64,000 bases of DNA from Amycolatopsis granulosa (GTDB lineage: Bacteria > Actinomycetota > Actinomycetes > Mycobacteriales > Pseudonocardiaceae). Positions 17,180-24,952 of the stretch are shown here, piece by piece (the first letter of the stretch is position 1; each line of letters opens with the position of its first letter). The notes under the pieces are model-generated. The model saw only the letters and a program-made list of their open reading frames with translations. It ran no database searches and was not told the DNA's origin. The position numbers were made by a program, and so were the translations under genes. The stretch is taken from contig NZ_JAANOV010000001.1 in NCBI RefSeq assembly GCF_011758745.1, positions 248,001 to 312,000 of the forward strand, written 5' to 3'.

Positions 17180-17956
17180 ATGAGCTATGACGACATCCTG
17201 GTCAGCACCGACGGCCCGGTGCTCACCATCACGATCAACCGGCCCGGCAACGGCAACAAGTTCCGCCACCAGACCTGTCTGGAACTCTTCGACGCCCTCC
17301 AGCGGTTCCGCCTCGATCCGGCGCTGCGCGCCGCGGTCCTCACCGGTGCCGGCGACAAGTTCTTCTGCATCGGCGGCGAGCACGACCCGGTGACCTCGCT
17401 CGACCAGTCGCAGGTGCTGCCCATCGTGGACGTCTACCAGGCGATCGACACCATTCCCAAGCCGGTCCTCGCCGCCGTCAACGGGTTCGCGGTCGGCGGC
17501 GGCAACGTCCTGCACAACGTGTGCGATCTGACGATCGCGGCCGAGAACGCGGTGTTCCGGCAGGTCGGCCCGCTGGTCGGCAGCTTCGACGCCGGCTACG
17601 GCTCGTGGTACCTGGAGGACACCATCGGCCGCAAGCGGGCCAAGGAGATGTGGTACCTCAACCGCAAGTACACCGCCGCGCAGGCGCTGGCGATGGGACT
17701 GGTCAACGAGGTCGTCCCGCTGGCGGACCTGCCGGCCAGGGCCGCCGAGGTCGCCCACGAGATCGCCAGCCGCAGCCCGCTCGCGATCGGCGGTCTCAAG
17801 GCCGCGTTCTCCGCGCGGCACAACGGGGTCTCCGGTCAGGCGCGGATGGCGCACGACCAGCAGCTGACGCTCTACCTGCAGACGCGGGAGGCGCACGAGG
17901 TCAGTGCCGCCTTCGCCGAGCGGCGCAGCCCCAAGTCCGAGAGCTTCTGGTCATGA
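17180..17956 (+). CDS. BadI/MenB-type ring-opening beta-ketoacyl-CoA hydrolase
   Basis: Crotonase-superfamily protein of 258 residues closest in motif layout to 2-ketocyclohexanecarboxyl-CoA hydrolase (BadI) and naphthoyl-CoA synthase (MenB). Start MSYDDILVS resembles BadI. Oxyanion loops are FFCIGGEHD and NGFAVGGGNVLHNVCDL; the group-defining stretch is RQVGPLVGSFDAGYGSWYL followed by KRAKEMWYLNRKYTA and GLVNEVVPL. The C-terminal TLYLQTREAHE and FAERR also match. BadI opens a cyclic 2-oxoacyl-CoA by retro-Dieckmann hydrolysis. MenB itself is unlikely because no menaquinone gene is nearby. ATG 17180 is preferred over TTG 17174; RBS GGAGGAG lies at 17163-17169. Confidence 0.82.
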   Translation: MSYDDILVSTDGPVLTITINRPGNGNKFRHQTCLELFDALQRFRLDPALRAAVLTGAGDKFFCIGGEHDPVTSLDQSQVLPIVDVYQAIDTIPKPVLAAVNGFAVGGGNVLHNVCDLTIAAENAVFRQVGPLVGSFDAGYGSWYLEDTIGRKRAKEMWYLNRKYTAAQALAMGLVNEVVPLADLPARAAEVAHEIASRSPLAIGGLKAAFSARHNGVSGQARMAHDQQLTLYLQTREAHEVSAAFAERRSPKSESFWS

Positions 17957-18984
17957 CCTGGCGCGGCCCCCTGCTCGACGAGGAGCAGCGAGATCTGGTG
18001 TCCCTGCTGGACGCGGTCGCCGCCGACCGGGCGGTCGCGCCGGCCGACGACGCCCCCGAGACGGTCGCCGCCCTGGTTCGCGAGCTCGCCGGCCTCGGCG
18101 TGTGGACCTTGGGCACGGCCGAGTCCGCGGGTGGCGGCGGTGCCGGGTGGATGACCACCGCGGTCGCGTTCGAGCGGCTCGGCCGGTCCTGGCCCGCCCT
18201 CGGCTGGGCCGCCGTGCAGGCGCACGCCGCGGTGGACGTGCTCGGCGCGGATCCCCGCTTCGCGGATCTGGTGGGTGCGATCCACGCCGGTGAGGCGGGC
18301 ATCGCCGTCGTCGACGGCGACGCCGCCCACGTCCGGCTCGCCTGGCAGGGCGAGAGCCTCTCCGGAGCCGTGGACCGGGTGGACGCTGCCGCGCGATCGC
18401 CGCACCTGCTGGTCCTGACCGGCGCGGACGAGGCGTTCCTGGTCCCGCCCGCCGTGACCAAGGCGACCCCGCTGCGCCGCACCGGTCTCGGTGGCGCGCT
18501 CACCGTGGCGCTGGACGTGGCGGCCGGTGCGGGCGAGGTGCACCAGCTCACCGGCGTCGCCGCCGCGGCCGCTCGCCGCCGGCTCCTCCTCGGCGCGGCG
18601 GCGGTCGCCACCGGCATCGCGGGTGCCGCCGCCGACGACGCGGCCGGCTACACCGCCCTGCGCCACCAGTTCGGCCGGGCGCTGCACGACATCCCGGTCG
18701 TGCGGATGTCGCTGTTCGAGCAGGCCGCCCGCACGGCGGCCGCGCTGGCCGCCGTCACGTCCGCCGTCCCGGACGAGCTGGCGGCGCTCGCGGTGGCCCG
18801 GGAGTGCTGCGACGCCGCCATCGAGGTGGCGGCCGCGGCCGTGCAGGCGCACGGCGGGTACGGCTACCTCGCGGAGTACCCGGTGGAACGGCGGCTCCGC
18901 GACGCGGTCTCCCTGCGGGCCGCCGCCGGTACCCACGGCACGCCGGCCCGCACCGCCACCGCTTCGAGAAGGGACGCGCGATGA
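17953..18984 (+). CDS. Divergent acyl-CoA dehydrogenase family protein
   Basis: A short (343-residue) member of the family, overlapping both neighbours by ATGA. The C-terminal domain is recognisable: LRHQFGRALHDIPVVRMSLF and VQAHGGYGYLAEYPVERRLR. The N-terminal and middle domains are much reduced (Ala/Gly/Val-rich, no GQKxxI or TEPxAGSD motif), and the usual YEGT base motif is absent at the C-terminus. It may pair with the full-length dehydrogenase as a non-catalytic subunit, as in heteromeric FadE complexes, or act on an unusual substrate. The role is not determinable from sequence. Confidence 0.82.
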   Translation: MTWRGPLLDEEQRDLVSLLDAVAADRAVAPADDAPETVAALVRELAGLGVWTLGTAESAGGGGAGWMTTAVAFERLGRSWPALGWAAVQAHAAVDVLGADPRFADLVGAIHAGEAGIAVVDGDAAHVRLAWQGESLSGAVDRVDAAARSPHLLVLTGADEAFLVPPAVTKATPLRRTGLGGALTVALDVAAGAGEVHQLTGVAAAAARRRLLLGAAAVATGIAGAAADDAAGYTALRHQFGRALHDIPVVRMSLFEQAARTAAALAAVTSAVPDELAALAVARECCDAAIEVAAAAVQAHGGYGYLAEYPVERRLRDAVSLRAAAGTHGTPARTATASRRDAR

Positions 18985-20651
18985 CGACACTCCCGGTCCG
19001 CCGGCCGCTGGCGGCGGCACTGGACGGGCAGTACTCACCGATCGACGACGACACCGCGGCACGGTGGCGCGCCGAGGGCTGGTGGGAGGACCGCTCCGTG
19101 CGGTCCCTGCTGACCGAGGCCGCGCAGGCCCATCCGGACCGGATCGCGCTGGTCGGCCGCCGCTCCGACGGCAGCCGGGTCACCCGGACCTACCGGGAGT
19201 TCGACGAGGGTGCCCATCACGTCGCCAGCGTGCTCGCCCACCTGGGTGTCGGTGTGGGCGACGCCGTGGTCGTGATGCTGCCGAACTGGGTGGAGTACCC
19301 GGAACTGGTCTTCGGCATCAACGAGGTCGGCGCGATCTACGCGGGAATCCCGGTGGCCTACGGCCCCCGGCAGGCGGCGGCGATCCTGCGCCGCAGCAAG
19401 GCCAAGGTGCTGGTGATCCCGCGCCGCTGGCGCAGCACCCACCACCTGGAGATGGCCCGCGCCCTGCGGGCCGAGCTGCCCGCGTTGCAGCACATCCTCG
19501 TCCTGGACGAGGACGGCTCGGACCTGGGCCCGGGGGAGTCGCGGTGGGCCGACCACGCCGGTGTGCCCACCCGGACGTTCCCGGACCCGGACCCGGACCG
19601 GATCTGCTACCTCGGCTTCACCTCCGGCACCACGGGCGAGCCCAAGGGTGCGATGCACAGCCACAACACGCTGATCTACTCCGCCCGGCAGCAGGCGAAC
19701 CACATCGGGGCGAAGGTCTTCGGCGAGCCGATGGTGCAGCTGGTCGCCTCGCCGGCCGGCCACCACACCGGGTTCGAGTGGGGCATCCTGTTCACCACGC
19801 TGCTCGCCGGCACCGGTGTGCACGTCGACCGCTGGGACCCGGAGTGGGGCACGCGGATCATCCGCGAGGAGGGCGTGACCACCTTCTTCGGCGCGCCGAC
19901 CTTCCTGCAGGACATGCTGCGCACGGACCTCGCCGGCGACCCGGCGTGCCCGCTGACCTGCCTGGTGATCGCCGGAGCCCCGGTTCCCCGCAACCTGCCG
20001 GCGCAGGCCGCTGCCGCGCTCGGCGCCTACGTCGCCCCCGCGTGGGGCATGACCGAGTGCAGCATCCTCACCTCCTGCACCCCGGCGGAGGGCGAGGCGA
20101 TCCTGCGCACCGACGGGTCGGTGTTCGCCGGATCCGCGGTCCGGATCGTCGACGCGACCGGTACGGAGGTCGGCGCGGGGGAGGTCGGGGACCTGGTCAT
20201 GCGCGGCCCGGGGGTCGTGCACGGCTACTACGACCGGCCCGACGCCACCGATGAGGCGTACCTGCCGGGTCTGTGGTTCCGCACCGGGGACCGGGCGAGC
20301 GTGGACGAGCACGGGTGGCTCTCCTTGCGGGGCCGCAGCAAGGACGTCATCATCCGCGGCGGTGAGAACATCCCGGTGACCGATGTGGAGTCCCTCATCT
20401 TCGATCACCCGGACGTGCTCAACGCCGCCGTGGTCGGCCTGCCCGACCCGCGGCTGGGGGAGCGGGTCTGCGCGGTCCTGGTGCTCCGGCCGGGGCGCCC
20501 GGAACTCACGGTGGGCACGCTGGGGGAGTACCTGCTCGCGCGGGGGCTGTCGAAGCACTACCTGCCGGAGCGGGTGGAGGTGCTCGGCGAGCTGCCGATG
20601 ACGCCCAGCGGGAAGATCCAGAAGTTCAAGCTCCGCGAACTCCTGGGCTGA
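18981..20651 (+). CDS. AMP-forming acyl-CoA ligase (AliA/CaiC-like)
   Basis: Adenylate-forming enzyme of 556 residues that activates a carboxylic acid with ATP and CoA. Motifs in order: phosphate-binding FTSGTTGEPKGAMHSHN, WGMTEC, hinge WFRTGDRASVDEHGW followed by LRGRSKDVIIRGGENI, and the catalytic lysine in PMTPSGKIQKFKL. The N-terminal DDDTAARWRAEGWWEDRSV resembles cyclohexanecarboxylate-CoA and related ligases. ATG 18981 overlaps the preceding stop by four bases, closing the nine-gene operon before a strong hairpin. It likely activates the acid taken up by the MFS transporter encoded at 24953. Confidence 0.9.
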   Translation: MTTLPVRRPLAAALDGQYSPIDDDTAARWRAEGWWEDRSVRSLLTEAAQAHPDRIALVGRRSDGSRVTRTYREFDEGAHHVASVLAHLGVGVGDAVVVMLPNWVEYPELVFGINEVGAIYAGIPVAYGPRQAAAILRRSKAKVLVIPRRWRSTHHLEMARALRAELPALQHILVLDEDGSDLGPGESRWADHAGVPTRTFPDPDPDRICYLGFTSGTTGEPKGAMHSHNTLIYSARQQANHIGAKVFGEPMVQLVASPAGHHTGFEWGILFTTLLAGTGVHVDRWDPEWGTRIIREEGVTTFFGAPTFLQDMLRTDLAGDPACPLTCLVIAGAPVPRNLPAQAAAALGAYVAPAWGMTECSILTSCTPAEGEAILRTDGSVFAGSAVRIVDATGTEVGAGEVGDLVMRGPGVVHGYYDRPDATDEAYLPGLWFRTGDRASVDEHGWLSLRGRSKDVIIRGGENIPVTDVESLIFDHPDVLNAAVVGLPDPRLGERVCAVLVLRPGRPELTVGTLGEYLLARGLSKHYLPERVEVLGELPMTPSGKIQKFKLRELLG

Positions 20652-20659
20652 ACCGCGAC

Positions 20660-20701
20660 ACGGCTGTGGCGGGACCGGCCGGCCGGTCCCGCCACAGCCG
20701 T
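20660..20701. terminator. Strong bidirectional terminator at operon end
   Basis: A perfect 42-base palindrome (21 bp per arm, starting ACGGCTGTGG) lies between convergent genes ending at 20651 and 20705. It can fold into a long GC stem in either transcript. Confidence 0.85.
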
Positions 20702-20704
20702 TCG

Positions 20705-21088
20705 TCATTCCGTGCGGGGTTCGAGCTCGGGTGCGCCGACGACCTCGGCCCACGCCTGCACACCGCCCTGGAAGGCCACGATGCCCGCTTCGGGCAGTGC
20801 GATCTCGATCGCCTCGAGGATTTCCTCCGGCGTGGCCCCCGCGGCGAGGGCCAGCTTGATGTGCGTGACGATCTGCGTGTGCGGGGCGCGCATGACCGTC
20901 AGGCTCAGGATGAACAGCAGCTCCTTGGTGCGCTTGTCCAGCCGCCGCTCGGTGAGGTAGGCCTGCGCGACCATGCCGTCCATCGCCTTGAGCAGGTCGA
21001 GGTCGGCGCCGGCCAGGATCTTGTGCAGCCGGAACGCGTACCCCCGCCGCCGCGCCAGCTCGTCGATGTAGTCCTGCGCCTCGCTCAC
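20705..21088 (-). CDS. Carboxymuconolactone decarboxylase / AhpD-like family protein
   Basis: A 127-residue all-helical protein. Family features are LLKAMDGMVAQAYLTERRLD, KTKELLFI-like RTKELLFILSL, and HIKLALAAGATPEEILEAIEIA. It lacks the CxxC of AhpD peroxidase-type members, so it resembles gamma-carboxymuconolactone decarboxylase-type proteins, which act on small lactones or acids; no catalytic function is assigned. GTG start 21088 overlaps the stop of the 2-hydroxyacid dehydrogenase (GTGA), so the two are translated together and probably lie in the same regulon as the ring-degradation operon. Confidence 0.82.
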   Translation of the reverse strand: MSEAQDYIDELARRRGYAFRLHKILAGADLDLLKAMDGMVAQAYLTERRLDKRTKELLFILSLTVMRAPHTQIVTHIKLALAAGATPEEILEAIEIALPEAGIVAFQGGVQAWAEVVGAPELEPRTE

Positions 21089-22149
21089 CGCGCGACCTCG
21101 CGTCCGGCCGCGAGGGCGCGGCTCACGCCACGGCTGAGGTCCAGCAGCTCCTGGGTCATCAGCGAGCGCGGGCCGCCGGCGACGTGCGGGGTCAGGATGA
21201 CCCGTTCGGAGTCCAGGAGCGGGTTGTCCGCGGGGACGGGTTCGCTTCCGTGGACGTCGAGGGCGGCGAAGCGGAGTTCGCCGCGGCGCAGGGCTTGCGC
21301 CAGGGCGTGCTCGTCGATGAGCAGTCCCCGGGAGACGTTGACGAGCACCGCGTCGGCCCGCATCTTGCCGAGGAAGGCGGCGTCGACGACGTGACGGTTG
21401 TCCGCCGTGCTCGGGATGTGCAGGCTCACCGCGTCGCTTTCGGCGAGCAGGTCGTCCAGCGGCAGGTACTCCAGGCCGTCGACCGTCCGTTGTGGACGGC
21501 CGCGGAGCGAGGTCCACACCACCCGGGCGCCGGCGGCGCGCAGGCGCCGGGCGACGAGCAGCCCGACCTCGCCGAGTCCGATGATGCCGACGGTGCTCGC
21601 GGACAACGTCCGTCCGAACGCGACACCGGGCCAGTTGTAGGCGGTGGATCCGGGTTCGGCGGAACCGGCCGCGACGGTCGACTCCCGGGTGGTCCGGTCC
21701 AGCCGGGGCAGCTCCCGCAGCGCCGCCATCACGAGCAGCACGGCGTGGTCGGCCGTCGCTTCCAGCGCCGGGCGGGGCACGAAGTCGAGCGTGATGCCGC
21801 GCTCGCCCGCCGCGGCGACGTCAATGGTGTCCCGCCGCTCGCCGAGCTTCTGGACGTGCCGCAGCTGCGGCAGCCGGTCCAGCAGCTGCCGGTCCACCCG
21901 GGTCCGGCGGACGACGAGCACGCGGGTGCCGGGGTCGGGCGCGTAGCCGGTGTCCCCCTTGGCCGGCATGTCGATGGCGGCGTCCGGGATGTGGCCCGCG
22001 GCGAAGAGCGCGTCCAGATCGACCACCTCGGGGGCGAAGAACGCCTCCAGGCGCCGGCGGGTCGCCTCGTCCGGTCCGCGCATCACGTCGGCTGCGGCAG
22101 CGAGCATGTGGTCCCACTCGGGGAAGCTCACGACGGTGGGGTTGACCAT
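21085..22149 (-). CDS. D-isomer-specific 2-hydroxyacid dehydrogenase family protein
   Basis: NAD(P)-dependent 2-oxoacid/2-hydroxyacid oxidoreductase of 354 residues. The cofactor motif is VGIIGLGEVG. The catalytic triad is in place: Arg in NVSRGLLIDEHAL, Glu in ALDVHGSEPVP and His in ILTPHVAGG. ATG 22149 is chosen because AGGAG precedes it by six bases. The promoter carries a TGTC-A-GACA operator (22187-22195). It is transcribed with the carboxymuconolactone decarboxylase-like gene. The substrate is unknown; regulation links it to the alicyclic acid pathway. Confidence 0.9.
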   Translation of the reverse strand: MVNPTVVSFPEWDHMLAAAADVMRGPDEATRRRLEAFFAPEVVDLDALFAAGHIPDAAIDMPAKGDTGYAPDPGTRVLVVRRTRVDRQLLDRLPQLRHVQKLGERRDTIDVAAAGERGITLDFVPRPALEATADHAVLLVMAALRELPRLDRTTRESTVAAGSAEPGSTAYNWPGVAFGRTLSASTVGIIGLGEVGLLVARRLRAAGARVVWTSLRGRPQRTVDGLEYLPLDDLLAESDAVSLHIPSTADNRHVVDAAFLGKMRADAVLVNVSRGLLIDEHALAQALRRGELRFAALDVHGSEPVPADNPLLDSERVILTPHVAGGPRSLMTQELLDLSRGVSRALAAGREVAR

Positions 22150-22184
22150 CCCATCTCCTGTCTGACCGATTTGACAATGCGTCA

Positions 22185-22197
22185 ATTGTCAGACATT
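22185..22197. promoter_or_regulatory. Predicted GntR operator upstream of the 2-hydroxyacid dehydrogenase
   Basis: ATTGTCAGACATT has the core TGTC-A-GACA (22187-22195) and is symmetric except at one position. A flanking TTGACAATGCGTCAATTG stretch may add half-sites. It lies 36 bases upstream of the start codon at 22149. Confidence 0.6.
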
Positions 22198-22250
22198 AGC
22201 AGGACGGGGTCAAGCACTCGTGATGCCGTTGGGTGCGGGGGAGTCCGGGT

Positions 22251-23003
22251 TCAGACCCCCGCCGGGGCCGGCCGGCCGTTTCCGCCGGCCGGCTGGTCCG
22301 CGAGCGCGGCCCTGATGTGCTCCCGCAGGTAGGCGAGGTGTTCGCTGATCGCCGCTTCCGCGGCCTGCCGGTCCTGCGCCTCGATCGCCTGCACGATCCG
22401 CTGGTGCTGGGCCACCGTGTGGCGTCCGACCTCCGGCGAGAGGTCGAGGTAGCGCACCGGCTCCGACTCGTGGTGCAGCGCGTGGACCAGTGACGCGAGC
22501 ACCCGGTTGCCCGACATCCGGGCGATGATGGTGTGGAAGCGCATGTCCAGCTCGGCGATCAGCGGGTCGTCCACCGAGCGCGTCTTCTGCTCGCGCACCA
22601 CCTGGCGCAGCTCCTCCAGGTCCTCGGCGGACCGGTTCTCGGCGGCCAGCCCCGCGCACGGGACCTCGAGGTGCTGGCGCGCCAGGGACACCTCCTCGAA
22701 GCTGACGCTGCCGAGCCGCACGAGGTTCTGCATCGAGGCGCGCACCACCTCGCCGAGGGACTGGTGGTCCACGGGCTGGACGAAGCTGCCGCCGCCCGCG
22801 CCGGGCACGCGGCGGATCAGTCCCTGCATCTGCAGCGACGACAACGCCTCGCGGATGGTCGGGCGGCTGACGCCGAACTGCCGCGCGAGCTCGGCCTCCG
22901 ACGGCAGGCGTTCGCCGGTGCCCAGCTTGCTGCTCAGGATCGCCTTCTTCAGTGCCTGCTCGACCTGTTCACGCGGGCGGAGAATCTTCTCCCCGAGCTC
23001 CAT
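22251..23003 (-). CDS. GntR/FadR-family transcriptional regulator with FCD domain
   Basis: A 250-residue regulator. The N-terminal winged helix reads VEQALKKAILSSKLGTGERL and PSEAELARQFGVSRPTIREA; the C-terminal FCD helical domain carries metal/ligand residues in ELDMRFHTIIARMSGN and the histidines near AQHQRIVQAIE and EHLAYLREH. ATG 23003 is used because GGAAGGGG precedes it and the wHTH starts at once; the frame is open to 23063. It is central in the island, and TGTC-N-GACA sites fit the palindromes bound by FCD-type GntR proteins. A near-match in its own promoter suggests autoregulation. The effector is probably a pathway acid or acyl-CoA (inference). Confidence 0.9.
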   Translation of the reverse strand: MELGEKILRPREQVEQALKKAILSSKLGTGERLPSEAELARQFGVSRPTIREALSSLQMQGLIRRVPGAGGGSFVQPVDHQSLGEVVRASMQNLVRLGSVSFEEVSLARQHLEVPCAGLAAENRSAEDLEELRQVVREQKTRSVDDPLIAELDMRFHTIIARMSGNRVLASLVHALHHESEPVRYLDLSPEVGRHTVAQHQRIVQAIEAQDRQAAEAAISEHLAYLREHIRAALADQPAGGNGRPAPAGV

Positions 23004-23058
23004 GTGTCCGATCCCCTTCCCGAGGTGCACGCGTCCCATCTGCAAATGTACGGCACTT

Positions 23059-23119
23059 GGCAAATGGGTGAGAGTTTGCCCTGCGGTCTGCGACTTACCT
23101 AATCGGCAAATGTCAGGCA
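23059..23119. promoter_or_regulatory. GntR gene promoter region with inverted TTTGCC repeats and an imperfect operator
   Basis: GGCAAA (23059-23064) and TTTGCC (23075-23080) form an inverted repeat, and a third GGCAAA begins at 23105. TGTCAGGCA (23111-23119) matches the regulon motif with one mismatch. The arrangement suggests autoregulation, but no binding data exist here. Confidence 0.45.
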
Positions 23120-23173
23120 GATCCCGGCGTGCACCCCGGGGACGGGCCGGTGCCGAGGGAGGTCAGGCGGCGG

Positions 23174-23896
23174 TCAGGGTACCGGCACCGGCTGGGCCGC
23201 GTGGCGGACCGACTCCAGGTACTCGATGGTCTCGCTCGTGCTGACCACCTCGGCGTACTTCATGTGCATGTCGAACAGGTTGACCTGGTGGGAGATCTGG
23301 CTGCGGTCGGCGCAGCATTCGAACGGCACGACGACGTGGAAGTTGTACTGGAACGCGTCCAGGACGGTGGCGCGCACGCAGCCGCTGGTCGTCATCCCGG
23401 TGACGATGACGGTGTCGCATCCCGCGTGGATCAGGTAGGACGCCAGCGGCGTGCCGAAGAACGCGCTCGGCTTGCCGCCCTTGTTGATGACGATCTCGTC
23501 GTTGAGCGGGGTGAGCTCCGGGGGCAGCGCATCGCCGGGCGGGGTGCCGTCGGGGAGCGGGACGGGCCGCGGGTTGAGCTTCCACCGGCCGCGCTCGGCC
23601 GGCCGGGGGCGGTGATCGGGTTCGGCGTAGGCCTTGGTGAAGAACACCGGGATGCCGGCTCGCCGCGACGCGGCGAGCAGTTCCGCGTTCGCCGCCAGGG
23701 CCGGCCGGCCGGTGGGCGAGAAACCGGTCGGGTAGGTGGAGTCGACGAACGCCTTCGTCATGTCCACCACCACGAGCGCGGGCGACGTGCCCGCCGTGAG
23801 CGGCCGGTCTTCGGGCGCGAACTCGCGGCCGAAGGTCTCCAGATCCGCCGCCGGGATCACGCCGGACCACGGTTTGGGGTTCCCAGGTGTCGGCAC
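23174..23896 (-). CDS. Isochorismatase-family cysteine hydrolase
   Basis: A 240-residue alpha/beta hydrolase of the isochorismatase/amidase superfamily. The catalytic triad is visible: Asp in ALVVVDMTKAF, Lys in IVINKGGKPSAF and Cys in GMTTSGCVRATV. The Lys-Cys form is shared with N-carbamoylsarcosine amidase, maleamate amidase and ureidoacrylate hydrolase, so it probably cleaves a C-N bond. GTG start 23896 has GGGAGGG upstream, and the promoter carries a TGTC-T-GACA operator. Regulated together with the deacetylase-like gene at 10475, it suggests the natural substrate contains nitrogen. That is inference. Confidence 0.88.
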   Translation of the reverse strand: MPTPGNPKPWSGVIPAADLETFGREFAPEDRPLTAGTSPALVVVDMTKAFVDSTYPTGFSPTGRPALAANAELLAASRRAGIPVFFTKAYAEPDHRPRPAERGRWKLNPRPVPLPDGTPPGDALPPELTPLNDEIVINKGGKPSAFFGTPLASYLIHAGCDTVIVTGMTTSGCVRATVLDAFQYNFHVVVPFECCADRSQISHQVNLFDMHMKYAEVVSTSETIEYLESVRHAAQPVPVP

Positions 23897-23915
23897 AGGC
23901 CCTCCCTCAAGCTAA

Positions 23916-23926
23916 TTGTCTGACAT
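23916..23926. promoter_or_regulatory. Predicted GntR operator upstream of the isochorismatase-like gene
   Basis: TTGTCTGACAT contains the core TGTC-T-GACA (23917-23925), a perfect odd-centred palindrome, 21 bases before the start codon of the gene at 23896. It lies in the gap to the downstream end of the oxidoreductase gene at 23953. Confidence 0.62.
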
Positions 23927-23952
23927 TCGAAGACTAGGAACCGGACTGCCGG

Positions 23953-24864
23953 TTAGTCAACGGTGGATTCCGCGCCGAGGTCCCCCGCGACGTACTGGAC
24001 CACCCGGGTGCAGTCGAGGTCCGCGTACCCGTCCTCGGCGGCCTGCTGCCACGCGGCGTGCGCGTGGGTGGCCACGGCGGGGTCCAGGCCGGCGTCCCGC
24101 GCCGCTTCCAGGAACAGGCTCAGGTCCTTGACCACCGAGGCGAAGCTGAACCCGAAGTCGAACCGGCCGGTCAGCACCTCCCGCGGGAACTTCTCCAGCG
24201 TGGCGGAGTTGCGGCCGCTGCTGGCGTTGAAGACGTCGATCGCCTGCGCGAGGTCGACGCCCAGCCGGGTCAGCACGACCGCCGCTTCCGCGGTGGCCAG
24301 CAGGGCGGACAGGCCGAGCATGTTGTTCGCGCTCTTGACGGCCTGGGCCAGCCCGGGCTCGCGGCCGACGTCGAACAGGTGCTCGCCCAGGAGCTCGAGC
24401 ACCGGACGTGCGGTGCGCACCGCCTCCGCCGGGCCGGACACGATGAAGGTCAGGGCGCCGCGTTCGGCGGCCACCATCCCGCCGCTGACCGGGGCGTCGA
24501 CGAGCTGCACACCGGTGCCGGCCAGTCGCTCGGCGCACTTCTTGCTGGTCACGATCCCCGAGGTGGAGGTGTTCACGATCGTGAGCCGCTCCGGGGTGCG
24601 CCCGGCGAGCAGCTCGGACACCGTGCCCTCGACCGCGGCCGGCCCGGGCAGGCTGAGGATCGCGAGCTCGCTGGCCTCGAACAGCGAGCCCGGATCGCGG
24701 TGCACGGTCACCGACGGCAGTCCGGTCAGCCGCTCGGTGGCGGCGGGATCGCGGTCGTAGACCCCGATCTCGTGCTTGCCGTGCGCGGCCAGCCGCCGGA
24801 TCATCGGCTGCGCCATCCGGCCGGCGCCCACGAAACCGACCCGCTCCGGGTAAATGTCGGACAT
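23953..24864 (-). CDS. 3-hydroxyisobutyrate dehydrogenase-like NAD(P) oxidoreductase
   Basis: Beta-hydroxyacid dehydrogenase of 303 residues. N-terminal VGFVGAGRMAQPMIRRLAAH is the cofactor loop, followed by the Asp in IGVYDRDPAA; substrate-binding DAPVSGGMVAAE and the catalytic lysine segment AQAVKSANNMLGLSAL are intact. It would oxidise a 3-hydroxy acid or reduce a semialdehyde. The start codon 24862-24864 sits inside a perfect TGTC-G-GACA operator, so binding should block transcription directly. It is divergent from the MFS importer gene. Confidence 0.88.
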   Translation of the reverse strand: MSDIYPERVGFVGAGRMAQPMIRRLAAHGKHEIGVYDRDPAATERLTGLPSVTVHRDPGSLFEASELAILSLPGPAAVEGTVSELLAGRTPERLTIVNTSTSGIVTSKKCAERLAGTGVQLVDAPVSGGMVAAERGALTFIVSGPAEAVRTARPVLELLGEHLFDVGREPGLAQAVKSANNMLGLSALLATAEAAVVLTRLGVDLAQAIDVFNASSGRNSATLEKFPREVLTGRFDFGFSFASVVKDLSLFLEAARDAGLDPAVATHAHAAWQQAAEDGYADLDCTRVVQYVAGDLGAESTVD

Positions 24865-24865
24865 T
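24853..24865. promoter_or_regulatory. Perfect GntR operator overlapping the oxidoreductase start codon
   Basis: AATGTCGGACATT is a perfect 13-base palindrome between divergent genes at 24864 (minus) and 24953 (plus), and contains the minus-strand start codon. A weaker TGT-TCT-ACA lies at 24908-24916 nearer the MFS gene. Confidence 0.68.
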
Positions 24866-24952
24866 AAGTTCTCCTGTCGAAGTCAGGCGTTGTGAGCCAG
24901 GTTATATTGTTCTACACTCGCCGCCAACCTTGGCAGACAGAGAGGCGGCAGG

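Noticed and set aside
17180-17956. MenB of menaquinone biosynthesis
   Set aside because: The motifs are shared with MenB, but every neighbouring gene is catabolic and no other menaquinone gene is present, so a BadI-type role is more likely.
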